Assembly (NCBI RefSeq): GCF_902499125.1
Contig: NZ_CABVPX010000004.1
Span: 278,521-342,520 of the forward strand
Origin: Burkholderia arboris
GTDB lineage: Bacteria; Pseudomonadota; Gammaproteobacteria; Burkholderiales; Burkholderiaceae
DNA length: 64,000 bases
Reading direction: 5' to 3'
Shown: positions 41,952 to 52,476 of the stretch, one piece after another
Numbering within the stretch: the first letter of the stretch is position 1
Layout: the number at the start of each line of letters is the position of its first letter
Translations under genes and position numbers: made by a program
Notes under the pieces: generated by a model
Told to the model about the DNA's origin: nothing
The model's input: the letters and a program-made list of their open reading frames with translations, nothing else
Database searches by the model: none

Positions 41952-42444
41952 CGCCGTCTCGCAAATAGCGTGCGGCGCGATGCACCGCGCGAATGATCTC
42001 CAGATGCGTGCCGCAGCGGCACAGGTTGAAACGCAATGCATCGCGGATCGTCGCATCGTCCGGCGCGGGATTGCGGTCGAGCAGCGCCTTCGTGCTCATG
42101 ATCATCCCGTTCAGGCAGTAACCGCATTGCGCGGCCTGCTCGTCGATGAACGCGCGCTGGATCGGATGCGGCGCGTCGCGCGATCCGAGCCCTTCGAGCG
42201 TCGTGACGTCGCGCCCGTTCGCGGCGGCGGCCGGCACGACGCACGAACGCGTGGCCTGCCCGTCGACCAGCACCGTGCACGCACCGCACTGCCCGAGCCC
42301 GCAGCCGTATTTCGGGCCGTTGAGCGCGCAGTCGTTGCGCAGGACCAGCAGCAGCGGCGCGTCGGGCGCGGCCTCGTCGAAGCGGCGCGGCGTGCCGTTC
42401 ACGCGAAACGCCAGCGGCCGCGACGGAGAAGCGGGATGGGACAT
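41941..42444 (-). CDS. nicA: Nicotinate hydroxylase 2Fe-2S subunit
   Basis: A 167-residue iron-sulfur protein with two [2Fe-2S] centres: plant-type ligands C48, C53, C56, C68 and the second set C107, C110, C142, C144. It is the small subunit of molybdenum hydroxylases and in the nic pathway works with NicB to convert nicotinate to 6-hydroxynicotinate. Start ATG 42444 (MSHPASP) is the first good start. It lies 174 bp after nicC in the same direction; a hairpin (42483-42507) sits in that gap. Its 3' end overlaps the cytochrome gene. Confidence 0.85.
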   Translation of the reverse strand: MSHPASPSRPLAFRVNGTPRRFDEAAPDAPLLLVLRNDCALNGPKYGCGLGQCGACTVLVDGQATRSCVVPAAAANGRDVTTLEGLGSRDAPHPIQRAFIDEQAAQCGYCLNGMIMSTKALLDRNPAPDDATIRDALRFNLCRCGTHLEIIRAVHRAARYLRDGDEA

Positions 42445-42618
42445 GAATGGGATCCGGAATGCGGCGTGCGGGCCGGGGGGCGGCCGGCGGCGGGCACTGC
42501 CGCCGGCTGGCACCTGCCGGCGCACGCCCGACATTAACACGCCGAAATGCGCGCGTACCCGCGCGCCTCGATCCCCGCGCCGGCACAACGCCAGCCCGGC
42601 GCGGGCGCCGCGGGTGCG

Positions 42619-43858
<1,240 letters not shown>

Positions 43859-43993
43859 CAATTTATTCAGGACAAGCGGATTGTTTGTCGCCGTCCCGGC
43901 ATTCGGGAAAACACCAATAAATCCTCAATTCACCCCGTAAACAAACAGCAAATCCCTGTTTAACCTCATTTTGATCCATTGCCATTTTCAAAT

Positions 43994-44005
43994 GTACACA
44001 CTAGA
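43994..44005. promoter_or_regulatory. NicR-type operator candidate upstream of nicE
   Basis: GTACACACTAGA matches 12 bases of the reverse complement of the nicT-upstream site. It lies 70 bp before the nicE start and should control the nicEDXF unit. The intergenic region as a whole is AT-rich relative to the window, as expected for two divergent promoters. Confidence 0.65.
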
Positions 44006-44074
44006 CTTTGCTCGACATCTGGCGGTTCCGCACCCGCGTGCCGCCCCACCCTTACCGACACGGAGCCTCCCGTC

Positions 44075-44827
44075 ATGAGCAAGACCTACCGCATCGGCCA
44101 GATCGTGCCGAGTTCCAACACGACGATGGAAACCGAGATCCCGGCGATGCTGCGGCTGCGCGAAACGATCCGCCCCGAGCGCTTCACGTTTCATTCGAGC
44201 CGGATGCGGATGAAGAAGGTCGTCAAGGAAGAGCTCGCGGCGATGGATGCCGAATCCGACCGCTGCGCGATGGAGCTGAGCGATGCGCGCGTCGACGTGC
44301 TCGGCTACGCGTGCCTCGTCGCGATCATGGCGATGGGCCACGGCTACCACCGCGTGTCGCAGGCGCGCCTGACGAAGCACACGGCCGACAACGGCGCGCA
44401 GGCGCCCGTGCTGACGAGCGCGGGCGCGCTCGTCGACGCACTGAAGGTGATCGGCGCGAAGCGCATCGTCGTCGTCGCGCCGTACATGCTGCCGCTCACC
44501 GAACTCGTGGTCGACTACATCCGCAACGAAGGCTTCGACGTGCTCGCCTATCGCGCGCTGGAGATCCCCGACAACCTCGACGTCGGCCGCCACGATCCGG
44601 CGCGCCTGCCCGGCATCGTGAAGACGCTGCCGTACCAGGATGCCGATGCGATCGTGCTGTCCGCGTGCGTGCAGATGCCGTCGCTGCCGGCCGTCGCGCA
44701 GGTCGAGGCGATGACGGGCAAGCCGGTCATCACGGCCGCGATCGCGACCACCTACGCGATGCTGCGCGAGCTCGATCTCGAGCCCGTCGTGCCGGGCGCC
44801 GGCGCACTGTTGTCCGGCGCGTACTGA
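44075..44827 (+). CDS. nicE: Maleate isomerase
   Basis: A 250-residue Asp/Glu-racemase-superfamily enzyme that turns maleate into fumarate, the last step of the nic pathway. The two catalytic cysteines are Cys80 (LGYACLVAIM) and Cys198 (LSACVQMPSL), and VPSSNTTMETE (residues 11-21) binds the substrate carboxylates. Start ATG 44075 after CGGAGCCTCCCGTC. It is first of a rightward nicE-nicD-nicX-nicF unit with short gaps (27, 49 and 19 bp). Confidence 0.92.
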   Translation: MSKTYRIGQIVPSSNTTMETEIPAMLRLRETIRPERFTFHSSRMRMKKVVKEELAAMDAESDRCAMELSDARVDVLGYACLVAIMAMGHGYHRVSQARLTKHTADNGAQAPVLTSAGALVDALKVIGAKRIVVVAPYMLPLTELVVDYIRNEGFDVLAYRALEIPDNLDVGRHDPARLPGIVKTLPYQDADAIVLSACVQMPSLPAVAQVEAMTGKPVITAAIATTYAMLRELDLEPVVPGAGALLSGAY

Positions 44828-44854
44828 GCGCGGCCCTACCGACGGAGTCCATTC

Positions 44855-45685
44855 ATGTCCTCGACATTCCTGTACGGCGCGAACATCCGCGCGAACGGCA
44901 TCCGCCAGCATTACCTGCGCTACGGCGGCGCTTCAGGCGCACGCGCGTCGCGCCCGGCGATCGTGCTGATTCCCGGCATCACGAGCCCCGCGATCACGTG
45001 GGGCTTCGTCGGCGAAACGTTCGGCGCGGCATTCGACACCTACGTGCTCGACGTGCGCGGCCGCGGGCTGTCGGACGCGTCGCCAGCGCTCGACTACGGC
45101 CTCGATGCGCAGGCGGACGACATCGCGGCGCTCGTCGCGGCGCTCGGCCTGCCGCGCACGAGCCTCGTCGGCCACTCGATGGGCGCGCGGATCGCCGCGC
45201 GCGCGGCCCGGCGCGACATCCGCGGGCTCGCATCGGTCGTGCTCGTCGATCCGCCCGTATCGGGCCCGAACCGCCGCGACTATCCGGGCAAGCTGCCGTG
45301 GTACATCGACTCGATGGCGCTCGCACGCGCCGGCACGGACGCCGAAGGGATGCGCGCGTTCTGCCCGACCTGGACCGACGCCGAACTGCAGTTGCGCGCC
45401 GAATGGCTGCACACGTGCGACGAGCGCGCGGTGCGCGCAACCTATGAAGGGTTCCATGCCGACGATTTCCATGCGGACGCCGCGCAACTGGCCGTGCCGT
45501 CGCTGCTGATCACGGCCGAACGCGGCGACGTGGTGCGCGACGACGACGTCGCCGAACTGCAGCGCGCGACGCCGTCGATGCGGCACGTGCGCGTGCCCGA
45601 TGCCGGCCACATGATTCCGTGGGACAACGCGGCGGGCTTCTACGCGGCGTTCGGCGACTTCCTCGGCGCGCCGCTCGCGGCCTGA
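44855..45685 (+). CDS. nicD: N-formylmaleamate deformylase
   Basis: A 276-residue alpha/beta hydrolase. The nucleophile Ser108 is in GHSMG, with Asp132 (VLVDPP) and His252 (AGHMIPW) completing a likely triad. NicD removes formate from N-formylmaleamate, the ring-opening product of NicX, giving maleamate. Start ATG 44855 (MSSTFLYG) follows ACGGAGTCCATTC. The position between nicE and nicX supports the assignment over a general hydrolase. Confidence 0.9.
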   Translation: MSSTFLYGANIRANGIRQHYLRYGGASGARASRPAIVLIPGITSPAITWGFVGETFGAAFDTYVLDVRGRGLSDASPALDYGLDAQADDIAALVAALGLPRTSLVGHSMGARIAARAARRDIRGLASVVLVDPPVSGPNRRDYPGKLPWYIDSMALARAGTDAEGMRAFCPTWTDAELQLRAEWLHTCDERAVRATYEGFHADDFHADAAQLAVPSLLITAERGDVVRDDDVAELQRATPSMRHVRVPDAGHMIPWDNAAGFYAAFGDFLGAPLAA

Positions 45686-45734
45686 CCGCGCGGCGCCCGC
45701 CCCCTTTTCCTTCACGCCTTTACCGGAGCCGACG

Positions 45735-46775
45735 ATGCCAGTCAGCGATACCCAACTGATCGACGCGTGGAAGCAGGTCCTCACGCTGTCGCGCCTCGAA
45801 CCGGGCCAGACCGTCACGATCCTGACGAGCGCGGCCACCCACCCGCAGACGCTGTCGTGCGCGCTGATCGCCACGCAATCGATGGGCGCGATCGTCAACC
45901 GGCTCGACCTGCCGCCGGTGAACGGCGACAAGGCGTTCAGCCGCGACCCGCTCGCGTATCTCGGCACGACGCCGCTGACCGGCAACAAGGCCGCGATCGC
46001 CGCGCTGCGCGAAAGCGATCTCGTGCTCGACCTGATGACGCTGCTGTTCTCGCCCGAACAGCACGAGATCCTGAAATCGGGCACGAAGATCCTGCTCGCG
46101 GTCGAGCCGCCCGAAGTGCTGGTCCGGATGGTGCCGACGCTGGCCGATCGCACGCGCGTGCTCGCCGCCGCAAAGCACATCGCCGCCGCCCGCGAGATGC
46201 GCGTGACCTCGGCGGCCGGCACCGCGCTCGTGTGCCCGCTCGGCGAATTCCCGCCGACCGCCGAATACGGTTTCGTCGACGCGCCGGGCCGCTGGGACCA
46301 CTGGCCGAGCGGCTTCGCGCTGACCTACCCGAACGACCGCACCGCGCGCGGCACGATCGTGATCGATCGCGGCGACATCCTGCTGCCGCAGAAACACTAC
46401 GTGAGCGAACCGATCGCGCTGACCGTCGAAGGCGGGTATGCGACGCGCATCGAAGGCGGCGTCGACGCCGACCTGCTGCGCGACTACATGGAAACCTTCG
46501 CCGACCCCGAGGGCTATGCGATCTCGCATATCGGCTGGGGGCTGCAGCCGCGCGCGCGCTGGTCGACACTCGGGCTGTACGACCGCGAGGCGACGATCGG
46601 GATGGATGCGCGTGCGTTCGAAGGCAACTTCCTGTTCTCGCTCGGACCGAACAACGAAGGCGGCGGCAACCGCACGACTACCTGCCACATCGACATCCCG
46701 CTGCGCCGCTGCACGGTCGAACTCGACGGCGCAACCGTCGTGCGCGACGGCCGCGTGACCGACCAACCCGCCTGA
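45735..46775 (+). CDS. nicX: 2,5-dihydroxypyridine 5,6-dioxygenase
   Basis: A 346-residue extradiol-type dioxygenase that opens 2,5-dihydroxypyridine to N-formylmaleamate with Fe(II) and O2. The iron ligands known for NicX, His265, His318 and Asp320, fall at exactly the same residue numbers here (SHIGWG and CHID). Start ATG 45735 after ACCGGAGCCGACG. It is third in the nicEDXF unit. Confidence 0.93.
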   Translation: MPVSDTQLIDAWKQVLTLSRLEPGQTVTILTSAATHPQTLSCALIATQSMGAIVNRLDLPPVNGDKAFSRDPLAYLGTTPLTGNKAAIAALRESDLVLDLMTLLFSPEQHEILKSGTKILLAVEPPEVLVRMVPTLADRTRVLAAAKHIAAAREMRVTSAAGTALVCPLGEFPPTAEYGFVDAPGRWDHWPSGFALTYPNDRTARGTIVIDRGDILLPQKHYVSEPIALTVEGGYATRIEGGVDADLLRDYMETFADPEGYAISHIGWGLQPRARWSTLGLYDREATIGMDARAFEGNFLFSLGPNNEGGGNRTTTCHIDIPLRRCTVELDGATVVRDGRVTDQPA

Positions 46776-46794
46776 CCGACGAGCCCCCGACACC

Positions 46795-47448
46795 ATGAAC
46801 GAACTTTCCCGTCACGCCGAAGCGAACGTGTACCGCCAGCAGGGTTTCGGCACGCCGCTGCCGCCGCACGGCAACATCGGCCTGCTGATCGTCGATTTCG
46901 TGGTCGGCTTCGCCGATCCGGCGACGTTCGGCGGCGGCAACATCGCGCCGGCGATCGCGCGCACGACGCATGCGCTCGCGCTGGCCCGCGAACGCGGCTG
47001 GCCCGTCGCGCACAGCCGCATCGTGTATGCGGACGACGGCAGCGACGACAACGTGTTCTCGCTGAAGGTGCCCGGCATGGCGACGCTGACCGAGCACCAT
47101 CCGAACAGCGCGATCGTGCCCGAGCTCACGCCCGCGCAAGGCGAACTCGTCGTGCGCAAGACCGTGCCGTCGGCGTTCTTCGGCACGCAGCTGGCGCCGT
47201 GGCTCGCGCAGCGCGCGGTGCAGACGCTGCTCGTCGCGGGCGCCGTGACGAGCGGCTGCGTGCGCGCGAGCGTCGTCGACGCGATGTCCCACGGGTTCCG
47301 CCCGCTCGTGCTCGCCGATTGCGTCGGCGATCGCGCGATCGCGCCGCACGACGCGAACCTGTTCGACATGCAGCAGAAATACGCGGCCGTGATGCCGCTC
47401 GACGACGCGATCGCGGCGATCGACGCGGTACAGGCCCGCGCGCGCTGA
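46795..47448 (+). CDS. nicF: Maleamate amidohydrolase
   Basis: A 217-residue isochorismatase-superfamily amidase with the triad Asp34 (IVDFVVG), Lys122 (VVRKTVPSAF) and Cys155 (VTSGCVRAS). It hydrolyses maleamate to maleate and ammonia between NicD and NicE. Start ATG 46795, 19 bp after nicX. A clear hairpin (47459-47493) follows, closing the nicEDXF unit. Confidence 0.92.
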   Translation: MNELSRHAEANVYRQQGFGTPLPPHGNIGLLIVDFVVGFADPATFGGGNIAPAIARTTHALALARERGWPVAHSRIVYADDGSDDNVFSLKVPGMATLTEHHPNSAIVPELTPAQGELVVRKTVPSAFFGTQLAPWLAQRAVQTLLVAGAVTSGCVRASVVDAMSHGFRPLVLADCVGDRAIAPHDANLFDMQQKYAAVMPLDDAIAAIDAVQARAR

Positions 47449-47458
47449 GTCGCGACGG

Positions 47459-47493
47459 ATCGCGGGCGGCGCATGTGTCGTGCCGCCCGCGAT
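47459..47493 (+). terminator. Hairpin terminator after nicF
   Basis: ATCGCGGGCGGC and GCCGCCCGCGAT form a perfect 12-bp stem with an 11-nt loop, and TTTT follows about 15 nt later (47505-47508). It lies between nicF and the molybdopterin subunit gene at 47602, so that gene is probably expressed separately or by read-through. Confidence 0.65.
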
Positions 47494-47601
47494 TGACGCT
47501 GCGCTTTTGGCGGCCTAGATTGGCTTCACGCGCGCCGCCGCCCGAACGCTCCCCGACGCCACCGCCCGCCGGCCGCGCCGCCCCCGACAGGACATCTCCC
47601 C

Positions 47602-49887
47602 GTGAACCGCTCCGAACTGCTCGCGCGCGACGGCTGCCTGACCGTGATCCGGCCGCCCGCGCCGCCCGTCAAACCGGCCCCCGGCCAGCCGGGCAGCCTG
47701 TCGTCCTACGTACCGGCCCTACCGGAAGTCTTCGTCGCGATTCTCGACGACGGCCGCATCCTCGCATTCAACGGCCACGTCGATCTCGGCACCGGCATCC
47801 GCACGTCGCTCGCGCAGATCGTCGCCGAGGAACTCGACGTGCCTGCCGCGCGCGTGACGATGGTGCTCGGCGACACGGCCGCGACACCGAACCAGGGTCC
47901 GACCATCGCGAGCGCGACGATCCAGATTTCCGCGACGCCGCTGCGCTGCGCGGCCGCGCAGGCGCGTCACGCGCTGCTGGCGCTCGCCGCCGAACGGTTC
48001 GGCGTCGATGCGGCGCGGCTGGCCATCGACGATGGCGCGATTTCGGCCGATGGGCAGGCGATCACGTTCGCCGCACTCGTCGCCGCGCAGCGGATCGCGC
48101 TGATGCTCGACCTGGACACCCGCACGAAGGACCCCGCGCACTACCGGATCGTCGGCCGCTCGTCGCCGCGCGTCGATTTGCCCGCGAAGGCGACCGGCCA
48201 GCTCACGTTCGTGCACGACATGCGCGTGCCGGGGATGCTGCACGGCCGCGTCGTGCGGCCGCCGTATGCGGGCCACGACAGCGGCGCATTCGTCGGCACC
48301 TCGCTCGTCGACGTCGATCGCGCGTCGGTGGCCGACGTGCCGGGGCTCGTGGCCGTCGTCGTGCTCGGCGATTTCGTCGGCGTCGTGGCCGAACGCGAGG
48401 AGCACGCGATCCGCGCGGCGCGCCAGTTGCGCGTGACGTGGCGGCCGCTTCCCGCGCTGCCGCCGCTCGACGAGCCGGCTGCCGCCATCGCCGCCGCGCC
48501 GGCCAGGCGCCGCGTGCTGCTCGACGAAGGCGACGTCGATGCCGCGCGAACCCGGCCCGATACGATCACGCTGTCGCGCACCTATGCGTGGCCGTTCCAG
48601 ATGCACGGCTCGATCGGCCCGTCCTGCGCGCTCGCCGACTATCGCGAAGCGGGCGACGGACGGATCACCGTGTGGTCCGGCACGCAGAACCCCGTGTCGT
48701 TGCGCTGCGACCTCGCAACGCTCGTCGCGCGCGACGAAGCCGACCTCGACGTCGTACGGATGGAGGCGGCCGGCTGCTACGGCCGCAACGGCGCCGACGA
48801 CGTATGCGGCGACGCGCTGCTGCTGTCGCGCGCAGTCGGCCGCCCGGTGCGTGTGCAGTTGTCACGCGCGGACGAGCATCTGTGGGAACCGAAAGGCGCG
48901 GGCCAGTCGATGCAGGTAACGGGCACCGTCACGCGCGACGGCCACCTGCTCGGCTATGACTTCACGACACGCTATCCGTCGAACGACGCGCCGCTGCTCG
49001 CGGCGCTGCTGACCGGCGCGATCGCGCCCGAGCCGCGCGTGTTCGAGATGGGCGACCGCACGGCCGTGTCGCCGTATGCGAGCCCGCATCGCCGCTTCGT
49101 CTGCGAGGATCTCGCGCCGCTCGTGCGCGCGTCGTGGCTGCGCGGCGTGTCGGCGTTGCCGAACTCGTTCGCGCACGACGCATTCGCCGACGAATGTGCG
49201 GCATTGACCGGCATCGATCCGCTCGCGTTCCGGCTACGCCACCTGCAGGACCCGCGCGCGATCGAGCTGCTGCAGGCCGTGGCCGAGCGCGCGGGCTGGA
49301 CGCCGCGTGCGCCGCGCCCGCCGCGCGAACGCGACGGGCCGCGGCTCGCACGCGGCCGCGGGATCGCCTATGCCCGCTACGTGCACAGCCGCTTCCCCGG
49401 GTTCGGCGCGGCGTGGTCGGCGTGGATCGTCGACCTGAGCGTCGACCGCGTATCGGGCGAAATACGCATCGAACGCGTGACGGTCGGCCAGGACACGGGC
49501 ACGATGATCAACCCGGATGGCGTGCGTCACCAGATTCACGGCAACGTGATCCAGGTATTGAGCCGCACGCTGAAGGAGCGCGTGCGGTTCGCGGACGGCA
49601 AGGTCGCGTCGCGCGAATGGGCAAGCTACCCGATCCTGACGTTCGCGGAAGTACCGGATGTCGATGTCGTGCTGATGCCGAGGCAAGGCGAACCGCCGCT
49701 CGGCGCGGGCGAATCGGCGTCGGTGCCGGGCCCGGCCGCGGTCGCGAACGCACTGTTCGATGCCACCGGCGTACGGTTCTACGCGCCGCCTTTTACACCC
49801 GAAACGGTGCGTGCCGCATTGCGCGAGGCCGGCCGGTTGATGCGCGCCGACGAGGCAGGCGCATCCGTCGCGGCGGGCGCGGCGTAG
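47602..49887 (+). CDS. nicB: Molybdopterin subunit of a nicotinate hydroxylase (stand-alone NicB catalytic part)
   Basis: A 761-residue xanthine-dehydrogenase-family large subunit. Cofactor-contact motifs HVDLGTGIRTSLAQI (about residues 59-73) and FQMHGSIGPSCA (about 333-344) are present, and the catalytic Glu704 lies in PPLGAGES. It is the length of the molybdopterin part of NicB without its haem domains. It should hydroxylate nicotinate at C6 together with NicA and the tri-haem protein at 39558. Start GTG 47602 with AGGA at some distance. It sits behind a terminator and in front of the convergent nicR gene. Confidence 0.8.
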   Translation: MNRSELLARDGCLTVIRPPAPPVKPAPGQPGSLSSYVPALPEVFVAILDDGRILAFNGHVDLGTGIRTSLAQIVAEELDVPAARVTMVLGDTAATPNQGPTIASATIQISATPLRCAAAQARHALLALAAERFGVDAARLAIDDGAISADGQAITFAALVAAQRIALMLDLDTRTKDPAHYRIVGRSSPRVDLPAKATGQLTFVHDMRVPGMLHGRVVRPPYAGHDSGAFVGTSLVDVDRASVADVPGLVAVVVLGDFVGVVAEREEHAIRAARQLRVTWRPLPALPPLDEPAAAIAAAPARRRVLLDEGDVDAARTRPDTITLSRTYAWPFQMHGSIGPSCALADYREAGDGRITVWSGTQNPVSLRCDLATLVARDEADLDVVRMEAAGCYGRNGADDVCGDALLLSRAVGRPVRVQLSRADEHLWEPKGAGQSMQVTGTVTRDGHLLGYDFTTRYPSNDAPLLAALLTGAIAPEPRVFEMGDRTAVSPYASPHRRFVCEDLAPLVRASWLRGVSALPNSFAHDAFADECAALTGIDPLAFRLRHLQDPRAIELLQAVAERAGWTPRAPRPPRERDGPRLARGRGIAYARYVHSRFPGFGAAWSAWIVDLSVDRVSGEIRIERVTVGQDTGTMINPDGVRHQIHGNVIQVLSRTLKERVRFADGKVASREWASYPILTFAEVPDVDVVLMPRQGEPPLGAGESASVPGPAAVANALFDATGVRFYAPPFTPETVRAALREAGRLMRADEAGASVAAGAA

Positions 49888-49910
49888 GCCGCGCCTGCGC
49901 CGCTCGCGCG

Positions 49911-50357
49911 TCACGCGTCGCCGTCGTCTTCCATCATCTTGCGCAGCAGGAACTGCAGCGCGACCCGTTCGCCCGGATTGAGTGCGCCATACGTGCGCTC
50001 CGTGACCTGCCGCGCAAACGGCACCGTGCGATCGATCAGCGCGAGGCCGGTCGCGGTCGCGCGCACGATCAGCTTGCGGCCGTCGTTCGGGTCGGGCAGC
50101 ACCTCGATCAGTGCGCGCGTCTTCAGGCGCTCGACGACGCCGCGAATTGTCGCCTGGTCGATCGCGGTCGCCTTGACGATGTCGTTCAGCGAGCACGCCT
50201 GCTGCTCCTTGACCGCGCAGAGCGTGACGAACTGCGCAGCCGTGAGGTCCGAATCGGGGATCGCTTCCTGGAAGATCGATACGTGCCGCTGATACGCGCG
50301 GCGCAGCAAATGCCCGACCTGGTCGTGAAAGTCGTAGGAATCCTTGGAAGACGCCAT
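49911..50357 (-). CDS. nicR: MarR-family repressor of the nic genes
   Basis: A 148-residue MarR protein. The winged helix-turn-helix lies at about residues 55-90 (SLNDIVKATAIDQATIRGVVERLK). In Pseudomonas putida, NicR represses the nicC/nicX-type operons until 6-hydroxynicotinate is present. Its own upstream region carries a GTACAC site (50398-50412), about 41 bp before its ATG 50357, consistent with autoregulation. It is convergent with the molybdopterin subunit gene and divergent from nicT. No NicS (TetR-type) gene is seen. Confidence 0.88.
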   Translation of the reverse strand: MASSKDSYDFHDQVGHLLRRAYQRHVSIFQEAIPDSDLTAAQFVTLCAVKEQQACSLNDIVKATAIDQATIRGVVERLKTRALIEVLPDPNDGRKLIVRATATGLALIDRTVPFARQVTERTYGALNPGERVALQFLLRKMMEDDGDA

Positions 50358-50892
50358 GAAAGTGCAGGCCCGCGCCGCAGGTAGGTGAAAGACAAGCAGT
50401 GTACACCCTCAAATCAGCGCGGCCGGCGGCCGGGCGGCCGCGTCATTGCGGTGCATCGGGTTTCGCTGCGCCGCGCAGGCAACGCACCCGACGATCGCCT
50501 GACAGACGGGGATCGTTCGATCGCGACGCCGACGTGACGGCCTGCCGCGCACGTTCGCGGCGGCTGTCGCACACGCATTCGAGCGCCGCCGGATGCTTTC
50601 GCGCACACACTTCATTTTTGAGCGCATACGCACGAATTTCGTGCATGCGCCGACGCCAGCTCCGATCTTTTCAGCGTGCACTCCATATCGACAAAATCCC
50701 CTTCATAAACGCGGTTTTTATCGCGCAAACGCTTTCCTCAAGCTGACCGGATTCATGCCTGTGCGATTCGGTATTTTCTAGTGTGTACGCTATTTAATTG
50801 CCGTGATATACAGACTCCGGTGCGCAGCGGAACCTCCGCACGCGTCGATCGAGCCACCCATTCATCCGTCACACTCGAACAGGGGCAGTCCC
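50358..50892. promoter_or_regulatory. 535-bp nicR/nicT control region with three operator-like sites
   Basis: This AT-richer gap holds no supported gene. Near nicR lies AGTGTACACCCTCAA (50398-50412). Near nicT lies TCTAGTGTGTACGCTAT (50777-50793), the reverse complement of the nicC-side site over 14 bases. Between them is a separate perfect 15-bp palindrome, GCACGAA-T-TTCGTGC (50630-50644), with outer GCGCAT/ATGCGC arms (50622-50627 and 50645-50650), unlike the GTACAC sites and so perhaps bound by another regulator. Confidence 0.6.
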
Positions 50893-52200
50893 ATGTCTAC
50901 CGCACACCCGAGCGCCGCCGTTTCCCCCGACGACGCGCTGCACGGCACTCTCTATCGCAAGGTCACGCTACGCCTCATCACCCTCTTCTGCCTGTGCTAC
51001 TTCGCGGCCTATCTCGACCGCATCAACATCGGCCTCGCGAAGCTCCAGATGCTCGACGCACTGAAGTTCAGCGATACCGTGTACGGCCTCGGCGCCGGCC
51101 TGTTCTTCGGCGGTTACATCCTGTTCGAAGTCCCGAGCAATCTGGTGCTGCAACGTGTGGGCGCGAAGCTGTGGATCGCGCGGATCATGATCACGTGGGG
51201 CCTGCTGTCGGGTGCGACGATGTTCGTGCACACGCCGATGCAGTTCTACATCGTGCGCTTCCTGCTCGGCGCCGCCGAAGCCGGCTTCCTGCCGGGCGTG
51301 CTGCTGTACCTGACGCAGTGGTATCCCGATGCGCGCCGCGCGCGGATCGTCGCGCTGTTCATGGTCGGCCTGCCGCTGTCGAGCATGATCGGCAGCCCGA
51401 TCTCCGGCTGGATCATGCGTGCGTTCGACGGCGCGCACGGGCTCGGCGGCTGGCAGTGGCTGTTCCTGCTCGAAGCGCTGCCGTCGGTGCTGCTCGGCTT
51501 CGCGGTGCTGCGCTGGCTGCCCAACGGCATCGAATCCGCGCAATGGCTGAACGCCGACGAGAAGCGCACGCTGCGCGCGAACCTCGACGCCGATCCGTCC
51601 GGCAACAAGAGCCACGCGCTCGGCAAGGCATTCTCCGATCCGAAGGTGTGGGCGCTCGGCCTGATCGACCTGTGCGTGCTGCTCGGCCTGTACGCGGTGA
51701 GTTTCTGGCTGCCGACGATCCTGCGCGACACCGGCGTGAAGGACGCGTATCACATCGGCTGGCTGATGGTGATCCCGAATGCCGCCGCCGTGCTCGCCAC
51801 GCTGTACTGCGGCGCCAGCTCCGATCGCGCGCGCGAACGCCGCTGGCATATCGTCGTACCGTTCACGGTGTCGGCCGTCGCGCTGGCGGTCGCGGCTTCG
51901 TCGTCGCACGGCACGCTCGGCACGATTCTGCTGTTCTCGCTGATCAACGCAGGTGCGGCCGCCGCGATGCCGGTCGTCTGGGCATTGCCTTCGACGTTCC
52001 TGAAGGGCTCGGCTGCCGCCGGCGGGATCGCGTTCGCATGCTCGATCGCGAACCTCGGCGGGTTCGGCAGCACCTATTTCATCGGCTGGCTGCGCGACAC
52101 GTTCCACTCGCAAAGCGCGGGGCTGTATGGGTTCGCTGCGTGCATGCTGGTCGGCTGCGCACTCGCGCTCGCGTATCCGGCCCGGCTCGTGAACCGCTGA
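50893..52200 (+). CDS. nicT: MFS transporter of the ACS family, nicotinate or metabolite uptake
   Basis: A 435-residue transporter with twelve predicted helices. YLDRINIGLAKLQM (about residues 40-53) is typical of the anion:cation symporter family that includes NicT and phthalate or galactonate carriers. Location beside nicR with a shared operator motif suggests uptake of nicotinate or 6-hydroxynicotinate. Start ATG 50893 (MSTAHPS) follows AGGGGCAG; an in-frame ATG at 50803 lacks a ribosome site. No NicP-type porin gene follows. Confidence 0.85.
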   Translation: MSTAHPSAAVSPDDALHGTLYRKVTLRLITLFCLCYFAAYLDRINIGLAKLQMLDALKFSDTVYGLGAGLFFGGYILFEVPSNLVLQRVGAKLWIARIMITWGLLSGATMFVHTPMQFYIVRFLLGAAEAGFLPGVLLYLTQWYPDARRARIVALFMVGLPLSSMIGSPISGWIMRAFDGAHGLGGWQWLFLLEALPSVLLGFAVLRWLPNGIESAQWLNADEKRTLRANLDADPSGNKSHALGKAFSDPKVWALGLIDLCVLLGLYAVSFWLPTILRDTGVKDAYHIGWLMVIPNAAAVLATLYCGASSDRARERRWHIVVPFTVSAVALAVAASSSHGTLGTILLFSLINAGAAAAMPVVWALPSTFLKGSAAAGGIAFACSIANLGGFGSTYFIGWLRDTFHSQSAGLYGFAACMLVGCALALAYPARLVNR

Positions 52201-52204
52201 GGCC

Positions 52205-52238
52205 GCGCGGCGCTGTCGTTTTTACAACCGCGCCGCGC
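52205..52238 (+). terminator. Hairpin after nicT
   Basis: GCGCGGCGC / GCGCCGCGC makes a perfect 9-bp stem starting 5 bp after the nicT stop, with a 16-nt loop that contains TTTTT. The rest of the 276-bp gap up to 52476 is GC-rich and holds no supported gene. Confidence 0.4.
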
Positions 52239-52476
52239 GCGCGGTCCGCCCCGCCGCTCGTCCTCTCGCGCACGCCGCCGCACCGGCGCGTGCGCGCGTC
52301 CCGCCACCGCCCCGCCGTCGTTCATCGTCTCCCGCTGCGCAGGCACATCGCTTGCGTCATCCACGCGCCCGCCGCCCCGGCGGTCGACAGCCTTCCCCCA
52401 ACCGGCGCTGCACACTGCGCGAACGCTCGCGCGGCGGTCCTGCATCGCCAGCAGGTTCCCTGAACGAGAGGACGAC

